47,205 nt of DNA from QHWK01 sp035259385 (GCA_035259385.1 DATFWL010000165.1:1-47205), one strand, 5' to 3'; shown: positions 8,663-18,313, counted from the stretch's first letter. The notes: generated from the sequence alone by a model not told the origin. Numbers and translations are program-made.

Positions 8663-9121
8663 GTGATTCGAACGTTCTCATCCTCACTCTCGGGGCTACT
8701 CGTCGCAGCGACGGTATTGTCAGCTTGCAGCGCGTCAACCACATCCCCGTCGTCAGCAACCGCGTCAGCGGGACCTTCGGCTCCGGCGGCGTTGACGGGC
8801 ACGGTCTGGCAACTCCAGTCCTTCAAACGATCGGACTCGACAAGCGTCCCGGTGCCAGATCCCGCCAAATTCACTGTGCAATTCACGACGGACGGGAAGA
8901 TGAGCATTCGAGCAGATTGCAACCGCTGCTCCGGCTCCTACTCGCTGACCGGCACTTCATTCACGGCGAACCCCGCCGTCGCGTGCACGCGAGCGGCGTG
9001 TTCGAGCGCGCCGTTTGATCAGGACTACGTCAATGCGCTCGTCGACACCACCGTCGTCCGCCTGAACGGCGGGACGCTCGAATGCGTGTCGCGTCGCGGG
9101 ACGCTCGTCTTCGCTCAATAG
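8663..9121 (+). CDS. META-domain (HslJ-like) lipoprotein
   Basis: The start is GTG 8663 with AAGGAG 5 nt upstream, giving 152 aa. The N-terminus is a lipoprotein signal ending in the lipobox LSAC with the acylated Cys at residue 22, followed by a Ser/Thr/Ala-rich linker. The rest is a META/DUF306 domain: LTGTVWQLQSF, FTTDGKMSIRADCNRCSGSY, a second half with acidic FDQDYVNAL, and a final hydrophobic strand. The DCNRCSGSY motif matches the family's D.CNR.SG.Y signature. It has extra cysteines (CNRC, ACTRAAC) that could form disulfides in the periplasm. META proteins such as HslJ are linked to envelope stress and novobiocin resistance; a general envelope role is inferred. Confidence 0.85.
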   Translation: MIRTFSSSLSGLLVAATVLSACSASTTSPSSATASAGPSAPAALTGTVWQLQSFKRSDSTSVPVPDPAKFTVQFTTDGKMSIRADCNRCSGSYSLTGTSFTANPAVACTRAACSSAPFDQDYVNALVDTTVVRLNGGTLECVSRRGTLVFAQ

Positions 9122-9432
9122 ACGCCAGAAGGCTCCACGCCAAAGACGCCCGGAACAGGGCAGATGAAGCGTCGTGAGCGACTCGGCGGCCTGTGCTTTC
9201 CCGGAAAAAGGATCGACGGTCGAGCGGAAATCGACAAAGTCGGACGTCTATTGTCACTGTGATCTGCGCCCGCGATCGATGCTCTTTCCGCGTGCGTCCG
9301 TCACCCGCCACATGCACGCCGATCGGACGTCAAGTATAGTCACGTCGTCACAACTGACAGGACGGCGGACAGCTGGCCCGATCTGAGGCGGGCGCACGGG
9401 CGCGCTCGTGCCCGTCGCGAAAGGTGAAGACG
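9122..9432. other. Intergenic region upstream of SRPBCC gene
   Basis: No gene is supported here. A TATAGT hexamer at 9335-9340 could be a -10 element for the downstream pair, but I see no good -35 at the right distance. The call is mostly negative. Confidence 0.4.
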
Positions 9433-9921
9433 ATGCCAGAAATCGTTGTGGACGTCGTGGTGCGGGCGCCAGCGGATGTCGTGTTCCAATTCGCCACTAC
9501 TCCACGGAACTGGCCGAAGTTCTGGCCGGTGACGCTCGGCGTGACCGGAAGCGTCGACCAGTCACCGCACATCGGCGCCCGCTGGACGGAAAAGGTGAGA
9601 CTCTGGTTCTGGACCGGAGACTTCTTCTGGCACGCGGTCGCGACGTCTCCGCCGCGGTCGTTCGAGATGCACTGCACGACGAAAGGCTTCGGGCTGCTCG
9701 GACGTCTTGCCGGGCGGACGACAGGACAGATTCGCTACGAGCTTCGCGAACACGAGGGGCGCACCACGTTAAAGCGCGTGCTGCACTACCAGGAGGCGCG
9801 GCTGCTCGGCCGGCTGCTCGACGTCCTGATCACGCGCTGGTTCCTGACGATGGTCGCGCGACGTGCATTGGCCAACCTGGCAACGATTTTCGATCGAGCC
9901 CATGAAGGCGGTGCTGCATGA
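9433..9921 (+). CDS. SRPBCC (START/polyketide-cyclase-like) family protein
   Basis: The start ATG 9433 is preceded by AAGGTG at 6-nt spacing; the upstream in-frame GTG at 9424 is part of that site. The 162-aa product begins with MPEIVVDVVVRAPADVVFQF, followed by P..WP.FWPVTLGV. This is the typical first strand and helix of the SRPBCC fold, which makes a deep hydrophobic ligand cavity. A long C-terminal helix (LLGRLLDVLITRWFLTMVARRAL) closes such cavities. There is no signal peptide. Its stop overlaps the ATG of the next gene (ATGA), so the two are translationally coupled. A hydrophobic ligand shared with that oxygenase-like partner is a reasonable inference. Confidence 0.8.
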   Translation: MPEIVVDVVVRAPADVVFQFATTPRNWPKFWPVTLGVTGSVDQSPHIGARWTEKVRLWFWTGDFFWHAVATSPPRSFEMHCTTKGFGLLGRLAGRTTGQIRYELREHEGRTTLKRVLHYQEARLLGRLLDVLITRWFLTMVARRALANLATIFDRAHEGGAA

Positions 9922-11102
9922 ACATCGATACGCTCCGCGACCCGCAGTGGATCGAAACGATGGATCCGGTGGCCGACAACGCGGCCGTCACTATCATCCG
10001 GGCCGGCGGCGTCGAGGCGATGAGCACTGCACTGGAGCTGCTGTCCAACGAGCCTCCGGACAAGCGCACACCGGCGGGACTCGATGCGTTCATCGCTGCG
10101 ACGCCCGCACCTGAGGTCGATCAGGGCCGCATCGACGCGGCGCAGCGGTGGTTCTCGACGTGGGGCGCGATCGGCACGTCGAGTCTGTTCTGCGCGAGCC
10201 TTCCTGAGACGTACTGTCTGCCCGGCGTCGCACAACTGCTCGCCATCAGCGGTCAGCTCGTCGATCACGTGACCCGCCGCATTCGAATGACCGGGCAGAT
10301 GGTCTTCGACGTGATGCAGCCCGGAGGCATCACGGAAGGCAGCCTCGCGATGAGGGCGCTGCGACGGACTCGGCTGATGCACGGCGCGATCAGGTCGATG
10401 CTGCTCCATCCGGAAGAAATCGGCCGTCCCCTGCCGTCGGTCCGCAGCGCTCGCCGGCTGCAGTGGTCGAGCGAATTCGGAAAGCCGATCAACCAGCTCG
10501 AGCTCGTGCACACGCTGATGACGTTCTCTCACGTGATCCTGCGAAGCGCCGAACGCCTCGGTATCGCGTTGAATCGAGAGAACAGCGACCGCTACATCTA
10601 CACGTGGAACGTCGCCGGGCGCGTGCTCGGCATCGACGCGAGGCTGTTGCCGGACGACTGGTCGCAGGCGGAATCAGTTTTCGAGACCACCAAAGCGATG
10701 CAGGCGCGGGCGACCGAGGATGCGAAGACGCTCGTTCAGGCGCTCGAGGCGAGCTGGACCAGACAGTTTGCTGCCCATCACCTGCCGCTCGCGCGCCCTT
10801 TGATGCACTCGCTCTTCCAGAGCCTGTTGACGCATCGCACGCGCGACATGCTGGGGATTGAAGATCCGGGGTGGATCGGGTCGGAGATGATCGCGCTGGT
10901 CATGCCCGCTGTCGAAGAGATCGTGCACTTGAGCGACGCGCTCTTTCGAGCGCTGCCGCCGGCGGCACGCGTCGCGGCGGCGGTCAACATGTTCTTCGCC
11001 CGGCGCGAGACGGACGACATCCAGGACCGCGGCCTGTACGACACGCTCAAACACATGCGCGCCTGGTTCGATCAGGTGGAGCGCTCGACAGAAACCGTCT
11101 GA
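9918..11102 (+). CDS. MpaB/Lcp-type oxygenase family protein (DUF2236)
   Basis: The product is 394 aa and starts in an ATGA overlap with the SRPBCC gene. The central motif RTRLMHGAIR (150-159, His155), with the preceding helix LVDHVTRRIRMTGQMVFDVM, fits the oxygenase MpaB / latex-clearing-protein family (PF09995). In that family a His ligates a b-type haem. Further family features are FGKPINQLELVHTLMTFSHV and NREN..RYIYTWNVAGRVLGI. Known members cleave polyisoprene or C-C bonds in meroterpenoids. The substrate here cannot be told from sequence. There is no signal peptide, so it is likely cytosolic or membrane-associated. Confidence 0.82.
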   Translation: MNIDTLRDPQWIETMDPVADNAAVTIIRAGGVEAMSTALELLSNEPPDKRTPAGLDAFIAATPAPEVDQGRIDAAQRWFSTWGAIGTSSLFCASLPETYCLPGVAQLLAISGQLVDHVTRRIRMTGQMVFDVMQPGGITEGSLAMRALRRTRLMHGAIRSMLLHPEEIGRPLPSVRSARRLQWSSEFGKPINQLELVHTLMTFSHVILRSAERLGIALNRENSDRYIYTWNVAGRVLGIDARLLPDDWSQAESVFETTKAMQARATEDAKTLVQALEASWTRQFAAHHLPLARPLMHSLFQSLLTHRTRDMLGIEDPGWIGSEMIALVMPAVEEIVHLSDALFRALPPAARVAAAVNMFFARRETDDIQDRGLYDTLKHMRAWFDQVERSTETV

Positions 11103-11179
11103 TCGCACCGCGCTCGACGTCGGCCGAGAGCGACGAGAGCCGCTTGTCGACCCGCCCGGTGACGCGCGGCCGTGTATGA

Positions 11180-14100
11180 TTGCCGCCGCCAGTGGCCACA
11201 GCGGCACCCTTGCACGCGCTGATCCCGCGCGCGCTCGCACGTCGTCTCGCCGAGCAGGGACGTGCGAAGCCGTCGTTTTCGGCCGAGCGGTACGCCGCGG
11301 TGGCGCTCATGGCCGACGTCGTCGGATTCACGCCGATGGCCGAACACCTCGCCGCATCCGGTCCGGAGGGCGTCGAGCGGCTGTCGCGCGTCATCAACGA
11401 CTGCTTCGGCCGCGTCGTCGACATCGTCGATACGTACGGCGGCGACGTCGTGCGGTTCGCTGGCGACGCGACGATTGCCCTGTTCACGCCGTCGTGCGAA
11501 GAGCCACTCGGAGACGCGATCGCACGCGCGTCGGCGTGCGCGCGCGATCTGCACCGCGCGATTCGCAGCGCGGAATCGTCCGAACCCATCGTGCTTCGAA
11601 TCGGCCTCGGTGCGGGCGAGATCACCGCCATCGTGGCCGGCGGTATCGACGATCACTGGGAATTCGTGCTCGGCGGCGCGACGATGATAGCCGCCGGCGA
11701 CGCGCAGCGAAGAGCCCGTCCCGGCGACACGGTCCTGGCCGAATCCGCGCAGGACATCGGGCGTTCGGACGATCGCGACGACGCGAGAGTGATCGGCGCT
11801 CGCCTCGCTGCAACCGGATCAAGGGCACCGTCGCCCATCGACCTTTCTGCGCAGCTCGACGAAGACGACATCCGGCCCTTCGTCCCGCCGTTCGTGGTTC
11901 GGCTGATCGATGCCGGTCAATCGGCGTGGGCCGCGGAGCTTCGACGCGTCACCGTGCTCTTCACGACAATCGACGGCTTCGACCTGGATGTGCCGGCCGA
12001 TGCGATTCGCGTGCACCACACTCTGCGGCTGCTCCAGTCGTCGGTGTTGGAGTTCGACGGCAGCCTCGTGCAGTTTCTGACCGACGACAAAGGCCTGACA
12101 TTGGTCGCGTCGTGGGGCCTGCCAGGCGCGACGCACGAAGACGACGCCGCGCGGGCCGTTCGGTGCGCGCTCAACGTGCGCGCGCGGCTCGCGTCCGAGC
12201 ACATCGCATCCGGCATCGGGATTTCAACGGGGCGCGTGTTCTGTGGCTGGGTCGGCAATCACCAGAGACGCGAGTACGCGCTGATCGGGACGGCGATGAA
12301 TCGCGCCGCACGTCTGATGACCGTCGCGTCACACACGCCTGTCAGCGATCGGGCCACGTATCTCGCTGCCGGCAGCGCGTGCGCGTTCGAGTCCGCCGGA
12401 GAGCTGACCCTGAAAGGGAGTGCCGAGCCGGTGGCCGTGTTCACACCCACGGCCGCGTCGCGCAAACGCGCGCTGGATCGGACCGCGGGCGCGTTGCTGC
12501 AGCGATCCACGATCGTCGGCCGCGGTGCGGAACTGAAGCTACTGGCCGGCGCCCTGGACGACCTGAGCCGTGGGTTGGATACGACGATTCTGATCAGCGG
12601 CGCCGCCGGTATCGGCAAGTCGACGTTGCTGTCCGAGTTCCTGGCGCAGGCGGCCGCCGCTCGCGCGACGACGTGCTACGGGCTGGCTGAATCGGGCGCG
12701 ACGCTCCAGCCGTATCTGGCGTGTCGATCCGTGCTCGCCCGCATCCTCGACCTGGAAGGAGCGGACGTTCCGGCGGATCGCCCGGCCGCCTTGATGCAGA
12801 GGCTCGGAGGCGCGCCGGAATTCGCCGCGCAGACGCCGCTGGTCGCGGAAGTCCTTGGTCTGCCGATGCGCGACACCGCGCTGACGGCGCAGATGACCGA
12901 GCAGGTCCGCGTCGAAAGCACTCGCGACGTCGTCGTGCGGCTTCTGAACAACGCGGCGGCGGCGGCGCCGCTCGTCATTGTCATCGACGATGCGCAGTGG
13001 CTGGACTCGTTGTCAGCGGGGCTGGTGCTCGCCGCGCATCGGCACGTTCGCGGACTCGTGCTCGTCGTGGCCGCACGACCGCTTGAACGCGACGCCGCGA
13101 CCGAGCTGCTGACGCTTGCCGACTCGCCGTCGGCGCGCCGCATCGACCTCGGGCCGCTCGACGGCGACGAGACGCGCGCCCTGATCCGGCAGCGTCTCGG
13201 CGTCAGTCGCGTCCCCGCTGCTGTCGAGCAGACGATCGAAGCAAAAACCGGCGGCTCTCCGCTGTTCGTGCGCGAGCTCGTCAGCTCGCTGATCGAATCC
13301 GGCGTCATTCGGACCCGCGGATCGACCTGCATCCTGCGCGAGGGCGAGACCGCTCTCTTCTCGCACGACGTGCCGGAGTCGGTCCAGGGCGCGGTCGCGG
13401 CGCGCCTCGATCGGCTCGCGGCGGCCGAGCAACTGGCGCTGAAGGTGGCGAGCGTCATCGGCATGGAGTTCGACGCACGGACGCTCGTCGACGTCTACCC
13501 GGTCTCATCCGCGAAGGCGCAGCTGGACGCCATCCTCCGGACGCTCGAAGATCGATCGTTCATCAAGCGAACGACGGCCCGTGACAGTGCCTACGCGTTC
13601 GACCACGCCGTCATCCAAAGCGTCGCCTACCACCTGATTCCGTCGGATCAACGCCGTGTGTTGCACGGCGCCGTTGCAGCGTGGCTCGATCGTGAGGCCG
13701 CAGAGACTCCCGCCGCAGTTCTGGCGCACCATTGGGCATCTGCTGAGGACGAGACGAGAGCGCTGTCGTGGTTGGAGCGAGCAGGACGCGAGGCGGCACG
13801 GAAGGGCGCCGTCGCCGAGACGCGGCGGCTGTTCGAACAGGCGCTGCAACTCGCTGAGCGGTGCGCGCCGGAGCCGAACGAGACGCTGCGCACCGCGCGA
13901 TGTCTGCGGTACGTCGGGTACGCACGCGCGGAGCTCGGCGCCGTCCGCGAAGCCGTAGATGCACTGAGACGCGCCCTCGATATGGTCGGCGGACGGCTTC
14001 CGCTCTCGCCGATCGGCTTGCGCGTACGACTCGGCCGAGAGGCCCTCGTGCAGATGGCTCTCCTTGCGAAGCTGCTGCGGGCGCCGGCGCGGCTCACGTC

Positions 14101-15268
14101 CTCCGCGCGCGACCGACTGCTCGAGCAGGCCGAGATTCTGCGCCTGCTCGGAAAGACCGCGTTCTTCGAACAGGACCACTTCACCTACGCGACTGCCTCG
14201 CTGATGGCCATCAATGTCGCCGAGCGGACCGGCGCTCGCGAGACGGCGGCGAGTGCGTATGCGGCGCTCGCCTACATCGTATCGATGTTCGGACTGCACC
14301 GCCTCGGCGAACGGTGGTGGCGGCTGGCGGAGTCGTCCGGCGAATTCGACGCGCGCCTGCACGCGCTCTCGGGGCGCATGCTGTTCCTGAACGCGCACGC
14401 GCGATGGGACGAGTCGGAGGCCCTCGTCCGCGCACAGGCACAGCTGATCGAGGACGCCGGCGTACGGAGCTTCGTGCCGCTCCACCACATCATCCGCTTC
14501 TACCTTCATCTGCATCGCGGCGAGGTCGACGCGGCGTGCCGCAGCGCTGCCGCCCATCTCGATTGGGCGGTCTCACAGAACAACATCCAGGAAGCGTTTT
14601 CGGGTCATGTGCATCTGGTCATGGGCTACCTCGAACAGGAACGCGCCGCGGAAGTCGAGCGCCACATCGCGGAGGCGGAGGCTCTGCTTCCGCAGATCGG
14701 CGCACCGATGTATCGAATCATGTTCCTCGGACTGCGGCTCCAGTGGCTGCTGCACCGCCAGGACGTTGCCGGCGCGCGGCGTGATGCCGATCAACTGCGA
14801 AACCTGCTCGATGCGACGCCGGCGTATTTCGGCGGCGAAATGTCCGGCTACGTCGCGCTGACCGACTACCACATCGGTCTGTGGGGGCGCGCCGGTGAGC
14901 CGCGCGACGTCGCGGTCGCACGGCAGGCGGCGTATCGCGCGTACCGCATCGTCAAGAGGCACGCATGGCTCAATGCCTATGCACGGCCCCGGCGCTGGCT
15001 GCTCGACGGCAGGATTGCCGCCGCGGAACAGAACCGACGGCGGGCGCACCGATCCTGGACGCGCGCTCTGGCCCTCGCCCGTCGCTATGGAATGGCGCGC
15101 GAAGCCGCGCATGCTCACTTCGAACTCGGGCGGCACGATTGGCTCGCCGTGGCGGAGCGCCGCGCGCATCTGGCCGAGGCACGCGAAATCTTCTCGGCGA
15201 TGGGCGGCAGCCACTACGTCGATCAGACTGACAAATGCGTGTTCGATCTGGATCGATTGCCGACCTAG
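11180..15268 (+). CDS. Double class III cyclase-AAA ATPase-TPR protein (soluble adenylyl cyclase-like)
   Basis: The product is 1362 aa from a TTG at 11180; GTG 11192 is an equally weak alternative, and neither has a clear ribosome site. Residues about 38-195 are cyclase domain C1, with metal-binding Asp46 (LMADVVGFT) and Asp96 (RFAGDATIAL) but no Asn/Arg pair. Residues about 255-425 are C2, where the first metal Asp is Thr (LFTTIDGF) but the transition-state residues are present (MNRAARLM, Asn374 and Arg378). Residues about 445-870 form an AAA/STAND-like ATPase: VGR motif, Walker A GAAGIGKST (474-482), Walker B VIVIDDAQW. The remainder is helical TPR-like repeats. This order matches mammalian soluble adenylyl cyclase, predicting one C1/C2 active site making cAMP (or cGMP) under control of the ATPase/TPR part. 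There is no membrane segment. Confidence 0.9.
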   Translation: MPPPVATAAPLHALIPRALARRLAEQGRAKPSFSAERYAAVALMADVVGFTPMAEHLAASGPEGVERLSRVINDCFGRVVDIVDTYGGDVVRFAGDATIALFTPSCEEPLGDAIARASACARDLHRAIRSAESSEPIVLRIGLGAGEITAIVAGGIDDHWEFVLGGATMIAAGDAQRRARPGDTVLAESAQDIGRSDDRDDARVIGARLAATGSRAPSPIDLSAQLDEDDIRPFVPPFVVRLIDAGQSAWAAELRRVTVLFTTIDGFDLDVPADAIRVHHTLRLLQSSVLEFDGSLVQFLTDDKGLTLVASWGLPGATHEDDAARAVRCALNVRARLASEHIASGIGISTGRVFCGWVGNHQRREYALIGTAMNRAARLMTVASHTPVSDRATYLAAGSACAFESAGELTLKGSAEPVAVFTPTAASRKRALDRTAGALLQRSTIVGRGAELKLLAGALDDLSRGLDTTILISGAAGIGKSTLLSEFLAQAAAARATTCYGLAESGATLQPYLACRSVLARILDLEGADVPADRPAALMQRLGGAPEFAAQTPLVAEVLGLPMRDTALTAQMTEQVRVESTRDVVVRLLNNAAAAAPLVIVIDDAQWLDSLSAGLVLAAHRHVRGLVLVVAARPLERDAATELLTLADSPSARRIDLGPLDGDETRALIRQRLGVSRVPAAVEQTIEAKTGGSPLFVRELVSSLIESGVIRTRGSTCILREGETALFSHDVPESVQGAVAARLDRLAAAEQLALKVASVIGMEFDARTLVDVYPVSSAKAQLDAILRTLEDRSFIKRTTARDSAYAFDHAVIQSVAYHLIPSDQRRVLHGAVAAWLDREAAETPAAVLAHHWASAEDETRALSWLERAGREAARKGAVAETRRLFEQALQLAERCAPEPNETLRTARCLRYVGYARAELGAVREAVDALRRALDMVGGRLPLSPIGLRVRLGREALVQMALLAKLLRAPARLTSSARDRLLEQAEILRLLGKTAFFEQDHFTYATASLMAINVAERTGARETAASAYAALAYIVSMFGLHRLGERWWRLAESSGEFDARLHALSGRMLFLNAHARWDESEALVRAQAQLIEDAGVRSFVPLHHIIRFYLHLHRGEVDAACRSAAAHLDWAVSQNNIQEAFSGHVHLVMGYLEQERAAEVERHIAEAEALLPQIGAPMYRIMFLGLRLQWLLHRQDVAGARRDADQLRNLLDATPAYFGGEMSGYVALTDYHIGLWGRAGEPRDVAVARQAAYRAYRIVKRHAWLNAYARPRRWLLDGRIAAAEQNRRRAHRSWTRALALARRYGMAREAAHAHFELGRHDWLAVAERRAHLAEAREIFSAMGGSHYVDQTDKCVFDLDRLPT

Positions 15269-15292
15269 AGGAAGTCGTCCTGTTTGGACGCA

Positions 15293-15329
15293 ACCACGGC
15301 AGCGGTTGGCAGTTCGACGCTGCCGTGGT
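15293..15329. terminator. Hairpin between convergent genes
   Basis: ACCACGGCAGCG (15293-15304) is perfectly complementary to CGCTGCCGTGGT (15318-15329), leaving a 13-nt loop. It begins 24 nt after the cyclase stop and ends about 48 nt before the end of the convergent amidase, so it can serve both strands. No T-tract follows, so termination would be non-canonical. Confidence 0.6.
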
Positions 15330-15376
15330 CGACAACCAGCCGGGCGCCGAACCGGTTGGGCGCGTGAGACTCCAAG

Positions 15377-17191
15377 CTACATGTGGTGGGGGCGATGCCG
15401 CCTCTTGCCCTGGGGAGACTCCTCATCGGGTGGATGGACCAGCGTCGTTCCTGACGTGTGCGTCTTCGTGATGTCGCGCGCAAACGTTGGCTCGGTCCGC
15501 GCGTGCGTGACTGCCTCGAAGCCGGATGCGAGCTTGATCAGCGTCGGCTCGCTGAACGCGGTTCCGATGAAGCTGATGCCCACCGGCATGCCGAGCACCT
15601 CGCCGGCCGGAACCTGGATGATCGGGTATCCCGGCGGCCCTGCCAGGCCCGAACTGGCGAACAGGAAGTGATCACCGAGAATCAGATCGGTCGTCCAGCC
15701 CGGGCTGTCGGTCGGCGCCACGATCGCGTCCAGCTTGAAATCAGCCAGTGCGGCATCCAGGCTCGCGCCGGCCATGTGATCGATCTTCAGCGCGTCGTTG
15801 TACGACATGCACGTGCCGGTCGTCGGCAGCACGGATGAGGTGAAGCCCGGCTGGCAGAAGTTCGGACTGAGCGTCAGACTCTGGGCCTGAAGAAAGATCT
15901 CCTGACCGAAGTACGGCATCTCTGCCGCCGCGTGCGCGTTGTTGAAATCGATCGCGCTCTGCAGGTCCCCTCCCGCAACCGGCACGCCGACCCGCGTGTG
16001 GAAATACCTCGTGAGATCGACCTTCAGGTCGTACTCGAGCACCAGGAACTCGCCGTCGGCCGGTGAGAAGCTGAAATTGTTCACCGGATCGTCCAGGTCG
16101 ACGATGATGCCGCCGGCGTTCTTGATCGCCTGGATGGCGGCATCGAACGCCGAGACGACCTGTGGCGGCGCGACCTGGATACCCTGCCGGGTGAGCCCGA
16201 GGCGTGCGCCGTTGAGGCCAGTCGGATTCAGGAATGCCGAGTAATCGCCGGGAAGGGCTGGCCGATTCTTCCCCGGTAACGGTGTCCCGTTGCAAACCGG
16301 ACTGCAGGCTTGCCATCCGAGCGGGACGCCGCTGGTGGCCGGGTCGCGCGGGTCAGGCGAGCGGCTGGCGATCGCATTCAGCGCGATCACGGCGTCGGCC
16401 ACTGTACGTCCGTGCGGCCCTACCGTGTCCTGCGTGTGTGAGATCGGCACGACGCCGGCGCGGCTCGCCACGCCAATCGTCGGCTTGAGCCCCACCACGC
16501 CGTTGACGCTTCCCGGACACACGATGCTGCCGTCGGTTTCGCTGCCGAAGGAGATCGCCGCGAAGTTTGCCGCCGCCGCCGCACCCGATCCCGAACTCGA
16601 TCCGCACGCATTGCGATCGAGCGAGTAGGGATTGTGCGTGAGGCCGCCGCGCCCCGACCAGCCGCTCGACGAATGCGTCGAACGGAAGTTCGCCCATTCT
16701 GACAGGTTGGTCTTCCCCAGAATCACCGCGCCTGCGGCGCGCAGCTTTGCCGCCACTGTCGAGTCCTGAACCGCGGGCAGGCCGGCCAGTGCGAACGACC
16801 CCGCGGTGGTCTGCATGTTGTCGCCGGTATCGATGTTGTCCTTCAGCAGCAGAGGGATGCCGAGGAGCGGGAAATTCACAGCGGTCGCTCCGCGTCGCCG
16901 CATCGCGTCGGCGCGCTCCGCCAGCTCGATCGCGTCGGGATTGAGCTCGATGACCGAATTGACTCCGGGACCGTTCTGATCGAGCGCGAAGATGCGCTCG
17001 ATGTAGAACCGCGTCAGCCGTTCCGAGGTGAGCCGGCCGTCATTCATCGCCTCCTGCAGCTGCGCGATGGTGAACTCGTTGAACTGGGTCGGTACGTCGT
17101 GTGAGCGTTGTGCGCCCAGTGTCACTGCTGCGGCGGAAATCAGCAGGACCTTGGACGCGAAGACGAGGCGGCCTCTCGCGATGGAAGACAT
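15377..17191 (-). CDS. Secreted amidase-signature family hydrolase
   Basis: The product is 604 aa. ATG 17191 has an excellent GAGGAG ribosome site 7 nt upstream. The N-terminus is a signal peptide (LVFASKVLLISAAAVTLGA). The amidase-signature Ser-cisSer-Lys triad is visible: Lys117 (LLLKDNID), Ser198/199 (ACGSSSGSG) and nucleophile Ser222 (GSETDGSIV), with supporting ILGKTNLSEWANFRS and GVVGLKPTIGVASR motifs. The family hydrolyses carboxamides or aryl/acyl amides; the secreted form suggests scavenging of external amides or peptides rather than tRNA amidation. A second secreted amidase and a binding-protein-like gene follow upstream on the same strand. The substrate is unknown. Confidence 0.93.
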   Translation of the reverse strand: MSSIARGRLVFASKVLLISAAAVTLGAQRSHDVPTQFNEFTIAQLQEAMNDGRLTSERLTRFYIERIFALDQNGPGVNSVIELNPDAIELAERADAMRRRGATAVNFPLLGIPLLLKDNIDTGDNMQTTAGSFALAGLPAVQDSTVAAKLRAAGAVILGKTNLSEWANFRSTHSSSGWSGRGGLTHNPYSLDRNACGSSSGSGAAAAANFAAISFGSETDGSIVCPGSVNGVVGLKPTIGVASRAGVVPISHTQDTVGPHGRTVADAVIALNAIASRSPDPRDPATSGVPLGWQACSPVCNGTPLPGKNRPALPGDYSAFLNPTGLNGARLGLTRQGIQVAPPQVVSAFDAAIQAIKNAGGIIVDLDDPVNNFSFSPADGEFLVLEYDLKVDLTRYFHTRVGVPVAGGDLQSAIDFNNAHAAAEMPYFGQEIFLQAQSLTLSPNFCQPGFTSSVLPTTGTCMSYNDALKIDHMAGASLDAALADFKLDAIVAPTDSPGWTTDLILGDHFLFASSGLAGPPGYPIIQVPAGEVLGMPVGISFIGTAFSEPTLIKLASGFEAVTHARTEPTFARDITKTHTSGTTLVHPPDEESPQGKRRHRPHHM

Positions 17192-17446
17192 GCTGCTTCT
17201 CCTCTAAAACCGCATTACCCTGGGAAAGGACTCGTACAGCGCCGGCAATCTAGGCAGCCGAGCGTTAGGAGTCAATACTGGCGGGACGAAAAGCAACAGC
17301 CTGTGGCTGCTGAAAACCTCGTCGGGCGACTGGAGGCCAGGCCCGTGAGGTCTATGTGACAGGAACGGACGTTTCAGACGCCGCAACGACTACCGAACGG
17401 CGAGTCCGCAGAATCTGCGTGCGCCGGACCTCGTCGTTGAAGTCGA

Positions 17447-18313
17447 TCAGGATTGCGACACGGCGAGGTCGTAGCTGCAGGCAGCGGTGCCGGCGTCGAA
17501 GATGCCGTGTTCTCCGATCCACTTCACCGTGTCCTCGAATACCTCGCGCGTGTAGGGCTCGAACACCAGGCGCTCGCCCGGTCCCCATCGGCGCGTATCC
17601 ATGCGCGTGTGGAAGCGGTGCGGGAACTCCTTGAGATAGTGCTTGGTGTACAGCTCAGGCCTCAGGTCGATGTCGCGTTGCGCGCGGCGGAGCGCACGGA
17701 AGAATTTCCTCACGTCATCGACATCGGGTTGCCCGGTGATCATGGTGGCGATGACGAAAGTCGCGTCGAGGATCTTGCGGAAGCCCAGTTGTTCGGCGAA
17801 ATAGTAGGGCCCGCTGAAGAGAGTGCAGGCGGGCGAGCTTCCTTCGATGAATTTTTCCATCCGGCCGAACAGCATGCCGTCGGCGAAATTCAGCGCGATC
17901 CTGCCGGACGGCAGATACTGTTCCAGCGCCTGAATGGTGGCGTAGTGGCTGCCCGACTGGTAGCCGACCGAGATCGGCACGCCCGCGAGGTCCTCCGGCG
18001 TACGCAGTTCTGAATCGGCGCGCACGAACACGCCCGCCGGCGCGACCGAGTACACGTCGGGATAGAGCCTCCCATGCCCCTTGGCGGCGGCGATGTCGAC
18101 AGTCCAATGGCAGGCGCAGCTGATGTCGGACTTGCGGCCCTCTTCGAACGACTGGAAGGCGCCGATCCTGTCGCCCCTGTCGTGGACACTGCCTTCGGTC
18201 GATTGGACCATCTCGTGGAAGATGTAATCGAGGCCCTCGTCGCGGAAGTAGTCTTTCTCCTGCGCGACCCATTCCTGAAGGCGAAAATGCGGCTCGATGA
18301 CGAATTTCGACAT
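17447..18313 (-). CDS. Periplasmic-binding-protein-like (NMT1/SsuA-type) protein
   Basis: I take ATG 18313 as start (288 aa); the frame extends to 18358, and neither start has a clear ribosome site. The fold signature is that of type-2 periplasmic binding proteins of the NMT1/THI5/SsuA group: an early QEKDYFRDEGLDYIFHEMV segment (as in AKEKGYFKDEGLDV), then ADSELRTPEDLAGVPISVGYQSGSHYA, the hinge-type motif, then a long C-terminal helix region. There is no signal peptide, which is unusual for a transport receptor, and no ABC permease or ATPase lies nearby. It may therefore be a cytosolic sensor or an enzyme of the same fold. The position between two secreted amidases suggests a shared substrate class, by inference only. 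Confidence 0.65.
   Translation of the reverse strand: MSKFVIEPHFRLQEWVAQEKDYFRDEGLDYIFHEMVQSTEGSVHDRGDRIGAFQSFEEGRKSDISCACHWTVDIAAAKGHGRLYPDVYSVAPAGVFVRADSELRTPEDLAGVPISVGYQSGSHYATIQALEQYLPSGRIALNFADGMLFGRMEKFIEGSSPACTLFSGPYYFAEQLGFRKILDATFVIATMITGQPDVDDVRKFFRALRRAQRDIDLRPELYTKHYLKEFPHRFHTRMDTRRWGPGERLVFEPYTREVFEDTVKWIGEHGIFDAGTAACSYDLAVSQS

Noticed and set aside
11176..12690. 504-codon open frame on + in another frame of the cyclase gene
   Set aside because: It is almost entirely Arg/Ala/Gly with no domain. The overlapping frame shows clear cyclase and Walker motifs.
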